A stretch of DNA of 64,000 bases, taken from contig CAMEIH010000006.1 in NCBI GenBank assembly GCA_945917985.1, positions 1 through 64,000 on the forward strand, given 5' to 3'. The notes under the pieces are model-generated. The model had not been told where the DNA came from and did not search any database. It saw nothing but the letters and a program-made list of their open reading frames with translations. Source of the stretch: an uncultured Clostridium sp. (GTDB taxonomy: Bacteria; Bacillota; Clostridia; Lachnospirales; Lachnospiraceae). Every line of letters starts with the position of its first letter. Position 1 is the stretch's first letter. Positions 22,701 to 32,582 of this stretch are shown here, piece by piece. Both the position numbers and the translations under genes were made by a program.

Positions 22701-22850
22701 TTACTTGGTTTCCTTGTGTAATGTGTGAGTTTTGCAAAATCTACAATATTTCTTGGTCTCCATCCTGTCGGGATGTGTCTTCTTATCTTTAGTAGTATTG
22801 TAGTTACGCTGTTTGCACTCTGTACAAGCTAATGTAATTCTAGTACGCAT
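22701..22850 (-). CDS. rpmG: Ribosomal protein L33 (absent from the ORF track)
   Basis: Own minus-strand translation: [49 protein letters not shown]-stop. Confidence 0.97.
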   Translation of the reverse strand: MRTRITLACTECKQRNYNTTKDKKTHPDRMETKKYCRFCKTHTLHKETK

Positions 22851-23142
22851 CTTAAATTCCTCCAATCTTTTACCGGATTTTGAGCATAAAAAAAAGACCT
22901 AAATCTCATCTCGCCTGATAAATATATCATATCCTTTTCCCTGCGTCAACTGATTTTACCTGATTTCTTTTAATTTCTTTTGTTATTTTAACAGAATTCT
23001 CACATTTTCCTTGTATCTTCCTTTTTTCCGTGATAAGATATATACATAATAGTAGGTTATTATGCCCTAATTGTCAAATGGTTTTGGCAGACTGCAAAAC
23101 GGATTTTTGCAGGATCATTCACGGAAGAAAGGAGGGGCAGTT

Positions 23143-24450
23143 ATGGCTTATAGTGCAGCACTCAATACCGTCTATAATCATTATCTCACTGCTTATGCGC
23201 CCAAGGGTACCACTCGCTATGATACCCACAAACGCAGCGAACTGCGCAGCATTTATAATTCCATTGTCAAACTGAACAAAGAATCCCCCCTGTATCTTCC
23301 CGATACCAGCAAGGAATCCCAGATTTTTGCCGTAGGTCTCAAAGAAAACGCAAGACAGCTTCGCAATACCATCGCTTCTCTTGGCGGACTTGACGAAGGC
23401 GAGCTTCTGAACAAAAAAACCGCCTACTCCTCCAACAGCGATCTGGTGGAAGCTTCCTTTATTGGTGACATTCCCGAAGACGGAACCATTCCTTCTTATA
23501 ATATAGAAGTAACTGCTCTCGCATCGGGTCAGACTAACATCGGCAGTTTTCTTCCCTCCTCGAAAGCAATTGCACTTCCGGAGGACACTTACTCCTTTGA
23601 TGTGACCATCAATGATCTGAGCTATGAGTTTCAGTACAATGTCCATGACGGGGAGACAAACAGAGAAGTGCAGGAGCGTCTGTCCAGACTGATCACCAAT
23701 GCCGATATCGGACTGAAGGCTGATCTGATCGAAGACGGTAACGGAAACAGTGCTCTGCGCCTTTCTTCCATCGCCACGGGCATCAAAGAAGGGAAAAATG
23801 CTCTGTTCCATGTATCAGATGAAAATACCAGCAAGACAAAAGGCTGTGTGGACTATTTCGGAATTGACTCCATGGCTGTTTCACCCTCCAATGCAGAATT
23901 TCTGTTAAACGGTGAAGCGAGGACCGCTTCTTCCAACCATTTCACTATTGAAAAAATGTTTGAAGTGCAGCTAAACGGCGTGAGCTCCTCCGATCAGGAT
24001 ATTGCCCAGATCGGCTTGAAAGCGGATGTGGATTCCCTGACAGAAAACATCAGCAATCTGATTGACGGTTACAATTCATTCATCGATTCCGCTTCCGGCT
24101 ACAGCAGCGCTTATCCAAAGAGCCGCCGGCTTGTGGGAGAGATGAACCACATTGCAGAGCTTTACCGCACTGAATTCGAGAAAATGGGCGTTACCTATGA
24201 CGAAACAGGGGAATTGTCCCTCGACAAAGATACCTTGCGAAAAACCGCTCTTGCAGATGGCGGCGGTGAAAGTCTCAGTACCATAAAGGATTTTGCAAAT
24301 TCCGTCCTGCAAAAAACCGGCCAGATTACCTTAAACCCTATGCAGTACGTTGAAAAAACAATCGTGGCATACAAGAATCCCGGTCACAATTTTGCTACCC
24401 CTTACGTGACCAGTGCCTACAGTGGCATGATGTTCAACAGCTATTGTTAA
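23143..24450 (+). CDS. FliD-like (filament-cap/hook-associated type) protein outside the main flagellar group
   Basis: GAAAGGAGGGGCAGTT-ATG start. Sequence LIDGYNSFIDSASGYSSAYPKSRRLVGEMNHIAELYRTEFEKMGVTYDETGELSLDKDTLRKTAL is like FliD C-terminal regions. Confidence 0.6.
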   Translation: MAYSAALNTVYNHYLTAYAPKGTTRYDTHKRSELRSIYNSIVKLNKESPLYLPDTSKESQIFAVGLKENARQLRNTIASLGGLDEGELLNKKTAYSSNSDLVEASFIGDIPEDGTIPSYNIEVTALASGQTNIGSFLPSSKAIALPEDTYSFDVTINDLSYEFQYNVHDGETNREVQERLSRLITNADIGLKADLIEDGNGNSALRLSSIATGIKEGKNALFHVSDENTSKTKGCVDYFGIDSMAVSPSNAEFLLNGEARTASSNHFTIEKMFEVQLNGVSSSDQDIAQIGLKADVDSLTENISNLIDGYNSFIDSASGYSSAYPKSRRLVGEMNHIAELYRTEFEKMGVTYDETGELSLDKDTLRKTALADGGGESLSTIKDFANSVLQKTGQITLNPMQYVEKTIVAYKNPGHNFATPYVTSAYSGMMFNSYC

Positions 24451-24484
24451 TAATAAATATATCTTGCAATCCAAACAAAAAGTA

Positions 24485-24521
24485 AAAAGCTTCCGTGGCA
24501 GGAATTCCTGCCGGAAGCTTT
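24485..24521. terminator. Bidirectional terminator between the convergent FliD-like gene and glf
   Basis: AAAGCTTCCGTGGCAGGAATTCCTGCCGGAAGCTTT palindrome flanked by A/T runs. Confidence 0.8.
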
Positions 24522-24528
24522 ATTAATT

Positions 24529-25671
24529 TTAATCCTCAGCTGCTGCCGCATCAAGTGCCGCCGCGATCACTTTATCCATATCATAATACTTGTAGCTTCC
24601 AAGCCGGCCGCCAAAGATCACATTTTTTTCCTTTGACGCCAACTCACGATACCTCTCAAACAAAGCATCATTTTTTTCATTGTTGACCGGATAATAGGGT
24701 TCGTCTCCCGGTTTCCACTCCGCAGGGTATTCCCTGGTGATCACCGTTCCTTCTCCCTTTCCAAACTCGAAATGCTTGTGTTCAATGATTCTGGTGTAGG
24801 GGATCTGCCGCTCTGTATAATTCACCACCGCATTTCCCTGATAATTATCGCACTCCGGCAGATCCTCCTGCTCGAAGGATAAGGAGCGATACTCAAGATT
24901 TCCGAGGCAATAATCAAAATATTCATCGATCATGCCGGTATACAGCACCTTGTCAAAAGTAATATAGTCTTCGCCGTTTTCTCTGCGCTGCTCCTGTTTC
25001 GAAAGGAAAGCACGGTACTCCGTGTCCAGCAGGACCTTCGTCCCCTCAAGAAGCTTTTCCACAATCCCGGTATAGCCACCTATGGGAATGCCCTGATATC
25101 TGTCATTAAAATAATTGTTGTCATAGACAAACCGGAATGGCAGCCTTTTAATAATGAAAGCCGGCAGTTCCTTACAGTCTCTGCCCCACTGCTTTTCCGT
25201 GTACCCTTTGATCAGTTTCTCATAGACATCCGTCCCGGCAAGAGACAATGCCTGTTCCTCCAGATTCTTTGGCTCCGTGATATGCAGCTGCTCTATCTGC
25301 TCCTGAATCTTCGCCTTCGCCTCAGCCGGCGTTTTAATCCCCCAGAGCTTCGAAAAAGTATTCATATTGAAGGGGAGATTATAAATCTCGTCCTTATATA
25401 CGGCAACAGGTGAGTTGACATAGTGATTGAACTCTGCCAGCTCATTTACATAATCCCAGATTCTTTTATCAGAAGTATGAAAAATATGTGCACCGTATTC
25501 GTGCACCTGGATACCTCTCACATCTTTTGTGTAAATATTGCCTGCAATATGATCTCTTTTGTCAATGGCAATGCATGTTTTGCCCTTTTTTTTCATTTCA
25601 TGAGAAAAAACCGAACCATACAGTCCGGTTCCTACGATAAGGTAGTCATAATGTTCTCTCATAAACAGCAC
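24529..25671 (-). CDS. glf: UDP-galactopyranose mutase
   Basis: YDYLIVGTGLYGSVFSHEMKKKGKTCIAIDKRDHIAGNIYT...; NDALFERYRELASKEKNVIFGGRLGSYKYYDMDKVIAAAL. Confidence 0.95.
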   Translation of the reverse strand: MLFMREHYDYLIVGTGLYGSVFSHEMKKKGKTCIAIDKRDHIAGNIYTKDVRGIQVHEYGAHIFHTSDKRIWDYVNELAEFNHYVNSPVAVYKDEIYNLPFNMNTFSKLWGIKTPAEAKAKIQEQIEQLHITEPKNLEEQALSLAGTDVYEKLIKGYTEKQWGRDCKELPAFIIKRLPFRFVYDNNYFNDRYQGIPIGGYTGIVEKLLEGTKVLLDTEYRAFLSKQEQRRENGEDYITFDKVLYTGMIDEYFDYCLGNLEYRSLSFEQEDLPECDNYQGNAVVNYTERQIPYTRIIEHKHFEFGKGEGTVITREYPAEWKPGDEPYYPVNNEKNDALFERYRELASKEKNVIFGGRLGSYKYYDMDKVIAAALDAAAAED

Positions 25672-26025
25672 CTATTCTTTATATTTGTCAAGCTGTGCAT
25701 AGTCTTCCATCATCTCGAGGATTTTCTTGCGTCCCTTCTTGTTTAACTGAACATAGTACTGCATAACTCTGTTCTCAAGAATTTTCTCGCCGAGAGCTTC
25801 TCCTCTTTCCAGAGATGAAAAATCAACAGGATTTAAGCTTAATTTATCACACATACGAATAACGGTTCCATAAGCCATTCCTTCAATTCCTCTATCCAGT
25901 GCAGTCACAAGGGTACTGTAAGGGATACCCATCTCAATGGCAAACTGTCTGACACTCTTATACTGTTTCAATATTTCTGCCTTTAAAATTTCTGCTTTTG
26001 TCATGTTTAAACCTCCCACTCGCAT
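25672..26025 (-). CDS. HTH (XRE-type) regulator
   Basis: KSVRQFAIEMGIPYSTLVTALDRGIEGMAYGTVIRMCDKLSLNPVDF; ends 1 nt before the glf start. Confidence 0.7.
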   Translation of the reverse strand: MRVGGLNMTKAEILKAEILKQYKSVRQFAIEMGIPYSTLVTALDRGIEGMAYGTVIRMCDKLSLNPVDFSSLERGEALGEKILENRVMQYYVQLNKKGRKKILEMMEDYAQLDKYKE

Positions 26026-26134
26026 ATCTCAAAAAAATACTGAATGTTGCTTATAGGAGAAGTATAGCACATTTCCGAAATTTCGTCACTCGCAAAAGAG
26101 GAAAAAAGTGGATGTCGGGACTAAAGTACTATCC

Positions 26135-26950
26135 TCAGAAGGGAAGTGTTAATTGTTGGAAATTCTGTTCATTTTTAATGCTTCTTACGAAATTTTGTAA
26201 ATCCTTTTTCGTCTTTAAAATCTGTGCATTTGTATTTTCTTCCAGATATTGATTGCCGGAAGATAATTCTAACAATTTATAATAATAACACGCCAATCTT
26301 TTATACTGTTTTCTCGCAAAATCAGCTGTATGCATAGTCCCACTTGCCCTCTCCGCTTCAACAACCAGTACTCCCTGACTAATGGCGCTTTGCAACCTGT
26401 CTCTCTCTACATATTGGTATTTCTGTATTTCTGTTCCTACAGGATACTCACTTATGATACAACCATCATTTTTTAGTATCTCCTCTGCCAGTTTCCGGTT
26501 TGATTTCGGCTGAATCTGATCCAACCCACACGGCATGATTGCGATGCACCTTCCCCCACAAGCAAGGGCACCTTTTATAGCTTCTGTATCACAACCAATC
26601 GCAAGTCCGTTTACTAAATTTACGCCTTCTTTAGCTACTATCTCACCGGTTTGATAAGAAAAACTTTTTCCTACCGCTGAGTATTTTCTGCTTCCTATAA
26701 CTGCAATATTTTTAAACTGATTTATCACTTTAATATTTCCCTTATAGTAAAGCACCGGTGGCATATTTTTCAACTTTTTCATATCATCAGGATATAAGTC
26801 ATCTCCTAATAAACAATATGATACTCCATAGTGCAAAGAAGCCTCTTCCATTTTCTTTGCTTTCTCAACCTTAATCAAATCTTTGTCCGTAAAATTATAC
26901 ATATTTCTAAATTGCCTTTCCCAGCGCAAACATTTCAACTTCTCTTGCAC
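26135..26950 (-). CDS. DprA/Smf-like Rossmann (SLOG-type) protein
   Basis: IAVIGSRKYSAVGKSFSYQTGEIVAKEGVNLVNGLAIGCDTEAIKGALACGGRCIAIMPCGLDQIQPKSNRKLAEEILKNDGCIISEYPVGTEIQKYQYVERDRL. Confidence 0.85.
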   Translation of the reverse strand: MQEKLKCLRWERQFRNMYNFTDKDLIKVEKAKKMEEASLHYGVSYCLLGDDLYPDDMKKLKNMPPVLYYKGNIKVINQFKNIAVIGSRKYSAVGKSFSYQTGEIVAKEGVNLVNGLAIGCDTEAIKGALACGGRCIAIMPCGLDQIQPKSNRKLAEEILKNDGCIISEYPVGTEIQKYQYVERDRLQSAISQGVLVVEAERASGTMHTADFARKQYKRLACYYYKLLELSSGNQYLEENTNAQILKTKKDLQNFVRSIKNEQNFQQLTLPF

Positions 26951-27482
26951 CTTTTTTTAACAAAATTTCTTTACATGCATAAAGTGAGTTACCTGTTGTT
27001 GTGACATCATCCATCAGTAATACAACATCTCCTTCTATTTTCATATTGTTCATTGTACTGATAGACTGAAAATGAATATCTATGTTTCTGTTTCCTCCCG
27101 TTGCAAGTTTGTTAATGCTTTTTTCCCTGACTAAAAAATGCACCATATCTTTTCTTCCGTTTTCTGCAAGCATTTTCCCAAGTTTCCCGATTCCGCTTTC
27201 CTTTATGTTTGCATCACTTGACGGCACTACGCAAATAGCAACATCTTTATTAATTTCTGCATCCAGCAGATTATAAAAGTAATGAATTGCCGGTATTTTT
27301 CCTTCTTTCAAGTCCAGAATCTTACTACTAAATACATCAAATAACGGATTTTTGATTTTACGCTCTTTATCTAACCAATACTTGTGATAATTACTATATA
27401 CGATAATATTTCCTGTTCCGTTCCAGCTTTGATTCACAAAAACCATATATTTTTCACCATCCTCTCCAATATTCCTTTTCAC
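26907..27482 (-). CDS. Phosphoribosyltransferase-domain protein, overlapping the dprA-like gene
   Basis: PRPP-binding motif GDVVLLMDDVTTTGNSLYACKEIL. Confidence 0.8.
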   Translation of the reverse strand: MKRNIGEDGEKYMVFVNQSWNGTGNIIVYSNYHKYWLDKERKIKNPLFDVFSSKILDLKEGKIPAIHYFYNLLDAEINKDVAICVVPSSDANIKESGIGKLGKMLAENGRKDMVHFLVREKSINKLATGGNRNIDIHFQSISTMNNMKIEGDVVLLMDDVTTTGNSLYACKEILLKKGAREVEMFALGKAI

Positions 27483-27490
27483 CCAGTTTT

Positions 27491-27847
27491 CTAAATCTCC
27501 TTACCTTTACCACCTATAAATTCCAGCATTCTGTCGTACTGTACATACATTTTCTGAACTTCATTTTCAAGCGTATAATAATGCATAATATAAGGAATCA
27601 GCAACACCATAAACAGTGTAAAAAGCATGATCACAGGAACATAGGAGGTCGCAATAAAAATCCCCGCTGACATAAGTGTCAAAATGGCCACCGTCACCGT
27701 AACGATCAAATGTACCAGCCTCTCATGCTGGAAGAAAGAAATCTGCACCAGATGCTCCTCTATCACCGCATTCCAGTCGGTCACCTGCCCCGGATCTGCA
27801 AGCAGATCGTCTATTCTGTTTCTGTATGATAATATCCGTTTTTTCAT
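27491..27847 (-). CDS. Small two-TM membrane protein
   Basis: LVHLIVTVTVAILTLMSAGIFIATSYVPVIMLFTLFMVLLIPYIMHYY. Confidence 0.55.
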   Translation of the reverse strand: MKKRILSYRNRIDDLLADPGQVTDWNAVIEEHLVQISFFQHERLVHLIVTVTVAILTLMSAGIFIATSYVPVIMLFTLFMVLLIPYIMHYYTLENEVQKMYVQYDRMLEFIGGKGKEI

Positions 27848-28645
27848 GCTATGTCTTCTTTCTCGGTGAGCCATTTGGCTACCTGCAAATTATCAGCCTT
27901 TGGATTTCCCGCTATCAGATTCAGGATCTGTTCAATGCAGCTTCTATCCTGATCCAGCAGGTCGGCAATCTCTTCTGCTTTATAGTTTCTCGTGTGCATT
28001 TTTCTTACAGATGCAACAATTTCTGATTTTCCTTCCAATTTTCCAATAGCTTTTCCAATGGCTTTTCCTTCCTCAACGCCATCATTATAAAAATCCTCTA
28101 ACGCCTTACACATAGCTTCACTCTCCTCACATTTATCATTTTTCAATGCGATTGCTTTCATCAATTCTTCTGAATGCGTGACCTGACCAAGCATATACCA
28201 GCTTTCATCATCCATTTTCTGGGCATTCTCATTATTCCTGATATATTCTACAAATTCTGTCTTATCATTTCTGCGCTGATACAGTTCAAGAAACGGCCGG
28301 AGCTCTGTCTTAAAATATTCCGGATGTTCTACTTTAGACATATCGATAAAATGCAACGGATATTCAGGGATCAGCTTTTGAATCTCTGCATTTTCCAAGC
28401 AATTCCCCTGCCCCGGTTCGCTTCCAAAATCGATCATGTTAAGTCAGAGCCTCCTGAAGCATAATCCTGACAGGCATGCTATAGTCAATAATCTTCTGAT
28501 TCTCCACCGCCAGCAATATAAAACGGTGGCCTTTTAAATTCTGCTTCATAACCACATCACGGCTCCGTTCCATTACAGCGTAATTATCAGCCTTAAAGAC
28601 GGATGGATTTACTTCCTGAAGCTCATCAGGTTTTACAATCTGCTT
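27844..28645 (-). pseudogene. Rpn/PD-(D/E)XK-type transposase family remnant (N-terminal part lost, frameshifted)
   Basis: Upstream frame NPSVFKADNYAVMERSRDVVMKQNLKGHRFILLAVENQKIIDYSMPVRIMLQEALT-stop, then ORF 27844..28437 in another frame with an Rpn-like C-terminus. Confidence 0.6.
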
Positions 28646-29301
28646 TCCTCATAATACCTCCTTTGCAGGAGAATACATGGTACACAACTCTGCTTCGGTG
28701 AAATCTCCTGCCTTATTCGATTGTTGATTGGAATAAAAGCACGATTTCGTTGATACCGGATCATCGCCGGTTTAAGCAGCCGCTCTATCCGCAGCAGATA
28801 AAAGATGAACTTTAGAAATATATGCTTTTTACTTAGCTGAATCATACCATGTCAAATCAAATAATTCAATCACTTCCCGACATTTGGCAAAATGCAGATA
28901 GCAAAGTGCACAAATACAATATGTTGTAGTTGCTTTCTATGATTTATCCAAAAAATACTTCATAATGTATTTTCACCATTCTAATTGCACATCAAAAATA
29001 ACGAATTTTCAGCACTTTTTATACTTCATTTTATCTTTACATTCATCAGTTTATTTGTTATCGTCTAGGCGTATCATAAAAAACATTGTGCGATGCAGAA
29101 GAAATGCGTATAATATTCTTATAAAATTCTACCGCACTTTACGCGTGGGTATCAAGGACAAGAAATCTGCGGACACCATTATTGCCGACCTCATGGAATA
29201 CTACTCCCTGTCTGAAGAAAAGGCAACCTCCTACTACGAAAAATACTCCGGGCAGGAAAAATCATAACTCGGAAAACAATAATGCAGAAAGCGATCACGA
29301 A

Positions 29302-30471
29302 ATGAAAATACTGATGCCGGAATGGAAAAGCTTCGGCAATGAAGATATCATTGCCGCTTTCAAGGCACTGAATCACACCGTAAAAACCATTCCTTTTTCC
29401 AATAAAGAACTTCATCACGACGAGCAGACAGAAAATGATCTGGTCAGTGAGATCAGGCAGTTTTCGCCGGATTTTGTGTTTACCTTCAATTACTTTCCGA
29501 TCATCTCGCTGGCCTGCAAAAAGACGGACACAAGGTACGTTTCCTGGATCTACGACAGTCCCTATGTGTTACTGTACTCCTACACTGTCATCAATCCCTG
29601 CAACTATGTCTTTGTCTTTGACAAAGAGCTGTATCTGGAATTTCGAAATGCAGGTATCAGCACGGTCTACTATCTGCCTCTTGCTGCAAACACAGACAGG
29701 CTGAGTGCCATGACAGATTTCGAAGCCTTTCAGAAAAGCAAATGGGCTTGTCAAAGCAACATCGCTTTTGTGGGGTCCCTGTACACTGAGAAGCATCAGT
29801 TTTATCAGCGTCTTAACGGCATCAAGCCCTACACGAGAGGATACCTTGAGGGCATTATGGCAGCCCAGAAAAAGGTTTACGGCTACAACTTTATTCAGGA
29901 GCTCTTAAAACCGGAGATTGTGGAGGATCTGATGCGGGTTCTGCCCATGCAGCCTGATCCTACCAGCGTGGAGAGCGTGGAATACCTCTACGCACAATAC
30001 GTGATCAACAGACAGATCACCGCCACGGAGCGGAGCGAGCTGCTCACCGCCATCGGCGAGCATCACTCTTTTGATCTGTATACGCCGGACGAAAAGCTGC
30101 AGTTACAGGGCTGCACCAACCACGGCCCGGTGGACTATTACGATATGGCTCCCTATGTATTCAAAACAGCCAAGATCAACTTAAACATTAGCCTTCGCAG
30201 TATCAAAAGCGGCATTCCGCTGCGGGCTTTCGATATCCTGGGCGCCGGAGGGTTCTTACTCACAAACTATCAGGCAGACTTTGATGACTGCTACGTGGCC
30301 GGTGAGGATTATGTCTACTTTGAGAGCAAAGAGGATCTGCTTACTAAGATCGATTACTATTTGAACCACGAAGAGGAACGTGTTGCCATTGCACAGAACG
30401 GTTTTCGGAAGACTGCCGAAAACCACACCTATGAGCAGCGTGTTCTGGAAATACTATCTTACCTTACCTGA
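29302..30471 (+). CDS. CgeB-like glycosyltransferase (the listed ORF is over-extended)
   Basis: SPDFVFTFNYFPIISLACKKTDTRYVSWIYDSPYVLLYS...KINLNISLRSIKSGIPLRAFDILGAGGFLLTNYQADFDDCYVAGEDYVYFES. Confidence 0.8.
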   Translation: MKILMPEWKSFGNEDIIAAFKALNHTVKTIPFSNKELHHDEQTENDLVSEIRQFSPDFVFTFNYFPIISLACKKTDTRYVSWIYDSPYVLLYSYTVINPCNYVFVFDKELYLEFRNAGISTVYYLPLAANTDRLSAMTDFEAFQKSKWACQSNIAFVGSLYTEKHQFYQRLNGIKPYTRGYLEGIMAAQKKVYGYNFIQELLKPEIVEDLMRVLPMQPDPTSVESVEYLYAQYVINRQITATERSELLTAIGEHHSFDLYTPDEKLQLQGCTNHGPVDYYDMAPYVFKTAKINLNISLRSIKSGIPLRAFDILGAGGFLLTNYQADFDDCYVAGEDYVYFESKEDLLTKIDYYLNHEEERVAIAQNGFRKTAENHTYEQRVLEILSYLT

Positions 30472-30482
30472 GGAGAAAAACC

Positions 30483-31550
30483 ATGGCCCCTATTTCCATC
30501 TGTGTCATTATGAAAAACGAAGAAAAAAATATGGAGAATTTCCTTTCTTCCATCAAGAAACATTTTGAAGGATACCCCTATGAATTGGTACTGGTAGATA
30601 CCGGTTCTACCGATGCCACCCTGTCCATCGCGGGAAAATATACAGATAAAATCTTTTATTTTAAGTGGATCGGCGACTTCAGCGCTGCCAGAAACTTTTC
30701 CCTGTCCTGCGCTTCCAACGACTGGGTTCTGATTCTTGACTGCGATGAATACGTGGAGGAGCTTGACCCAAGAGGATTCCAGGCTATTATCGCTTACCAT
30801 CCTTCCTCTGTGGGAATGCTCTCCCGGAAAAATCATTACGAGATGAACGGTACCGACAGCGTCTATACCGATGATGTGGAACGCTTTTTTGACCGCAGAC
30901 TTTTTCATTACGAAGCCATCATTCACGAACAGGTCCGCGCCATCGACGGCTCAGATTTCGATAGAGTTGCCCTCCCCCTTACCGTGGATCACTGCGGCTA
31001 CAACGGTTCCATAGAGGATCTCCGCAAAAAAGCGGAACGCAACAATGAACTTCTTTTTAAAATGCTGGAAGAAAACCCTGACGATCCTTATCTCTATTTT
31101 CAGATCGGCCAGTCCTACAATATGCTTCGGGACGACGAAAAAGCATGTTATTACTATGGAAAAGGATTGGAATATGATGTGGACCCGAGAGCAGAATATG
31201 TGCAGATGATGGTCATCGGCTACGGCTATGCACTGCTCCACTTAGAGCGCTACGATGAAGCACTGCAGTTTCAGAACATCTATGAAGAATTCGCCACCTC
31301 AGCGGACTTTGTGTGCCTGATGGGACTTATTTATCTGCGAAAAGGCATGGTTGTGCAGGCCATGGCTGAATTTCTGAAGGCAACTACCTTTGAAACTGCG
31401 AACACGGAAGGTGCCAACAGCTTTATCCCTACATTTAATATGGGATGTATTAACGAGGTTCTGGGAGAGATCGACACTGCCGTTACCCTCTACAAAAAAT
31501 GCGGTAATTTCAAACCTGCGGTAGACAGATTAAAAGCTCTGGGGAAGTGA
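30483..31550 (+). CDS. GT2 glycosyltransferase with TPR-like C-terminus
   Basis: ISICVIMKNEEKNMENFLSSIK...ELVLVDTGSTDATLSIA...DFSAARNFSLSCASNDWVLILDCDEYVE. Confidence 0.88.
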   Translation: MAPISICVIMKNEEKNMENFLSSIKKHFEGYPYELVLVDTGSTDATLSIAGKYTDKIFYFKWIGDFSAARNFSLSCASNDWVLILDCDEYVEELDPRGFQAIIAYHPSSVGMLSRKNHYEMNGTDSVYTDDVERFFDRRLFHYEAIIHEQVRAIDGSDFDRVALPLTVDHCGYNGSIEDLRKKAERNNELLFKMLEENPDDPYLYFQIGQSYNMLRDDEKACYYYGKGLEYDVDPRAEYVQMMVIGYGYALLHLERYDEALQFQNIYEEFATSADFVCLMGLIYLRKGMVVQAMAEFLKATTFETANTEGANSFIPTFNMGCINEVLGEIDTAVTLYKKCGNFKPAVDRLKALGK

Positions 31551-31564
31551 TTCCAGAGCCTTTT
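31532..31564. terminator. Terminator hairpin between convergent genes
   Basis: AAAAGCTCTGGGGAAGTGATTCCAGAGCCTTTT. Confidence 0.65.
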
Positions 31565-31577
31565 AAACAGCAACTAT

Positions 31578-32582
31578 CTACATTTCCTGTACAATACTGA
31601 CATATTCTTGTACTCGCTTATCATCTGGTGCATAGATTTTCAACTTATCAAGGATATTCAACCACAAAATATCCTCCTGGTCCAAAAGCTTAAGCATTAA
31701 CTGCATATTACTTTCAATTTCGAATTTACGATTTTTATCCTCTTCAAAGCCACGCCGGTTTTCATCAAAAAACCTTGGTTCGGAAAAGTATCTTTTTGCA
31801 TCCTTTCCTTTAACGGTTTTCTTTATCTGGTCGAAAGTTTCCCGATAAAATTCATTTTCAAAATGCGCTCCCTGCAGATTATTCCATGCATTTTGATCTC
31901 CCATAAAGTATTTTGACAGATCAATTACATAGGGATTATATTTTTCAATGATATAGTCCTCTAACTCTGCAAGTGCTTTATTATATTTCGGATGGGGCTG
32001 AAACGGATTTTGGAACTCTTTGGGAATTTCCCTGATAATACCATCCTTTGCCAAATAATAGGAATTGCATCTAAAGCGATTCAATATAATATGATCTGCC
32101 CCATATTTATTGACCAGTTTCTCAAAAAACAAATCAACATATCCATACCAGATTGCAGGTGGAAGTCCCAAAAAATTTCCTGTACTTACCTTGTCAAAAT
32201 ATTTCCCCAAAAGTCTGGTATTAAACACTTCATTTGCACATGTCGAAAAGCAAGTCTGCTTATATGCCGCGAAATCCGTTTGCATATCATATAAGTCCAT
32301 CACAACATAATCTGCATCCGACTCCATCAGTAAATACATCGTATCCTTATTTAAGCACTGCTTCACTGTATAGAGTCTGCTCTGATCCCACAATTCAGAA
32401 GCTTCTATCCTCTCCACTTCTTCGCGTTCAAATGGTGCGGGCATCATTGCGCATACAATATTTTGCTTGTCTAAAAAATATCCAAGCTCCATTTCCTCAT
32501 CTGCTATTCCATGCATGGATTGATGACCATCCAGCAACGACACTCTCGATACACATCCGCCCAATACATTAATCTTAATCAT
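31578..32582 (-). CDS. DUF6270-like (GCVSR-type, SGNH-like) polysaccharide-associated protein
   Basis: IKINVLGGCVSRVSLLDG...; conserved-looking YVVMDLYD and PHPKYNKALAELEDYIIEKYNPYVIDLSKYFMGDQNAW. Confidence 0.6.
   Translation of the reverse strand: MIKINVLGGCVSRVSLLDGHQSMHGIADEEMELGYFLDKQNIVCAMMPAPFEREEVERIEASELWDQSRLYTVKQCLNKDTMYLLMESDADYVVMDLYDMQTDFAAYKQTCFSTCANEVFNTRLLGKYFDKVSTGNFLGLPPAIWYGYVDLFFEKLVNKYGADHIILNRFRCNSYYLAKDGIIREIPKEFQNPFQPHPKYNKALAELEDYIIEKYNPYVIDLSKYFMGDQNAWNNLQGAHFENEFYRETFDQIKKTVKGKDAKRYFSEPRFFDENRRGFEEDKNRKFEIESNMQLMLKLLDQEDILWLNILDKLKIYAPDDKRVQEYVSIVQEM

Noticed and set aside
28633-28845. 70-aa ORF upstream of the Rpn remnant as a gene
   Set aside because: No recognisable domain, and it lies in a decayed region next to frameshifted transposase sequence.
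29182-29301. N-terminal extension of the CgeB-like ORF
   Set aside because: MKILMPEW at 29302 is the natural start by comparison with the paralogues; the preceding residues are low-quality and overlap another frame.
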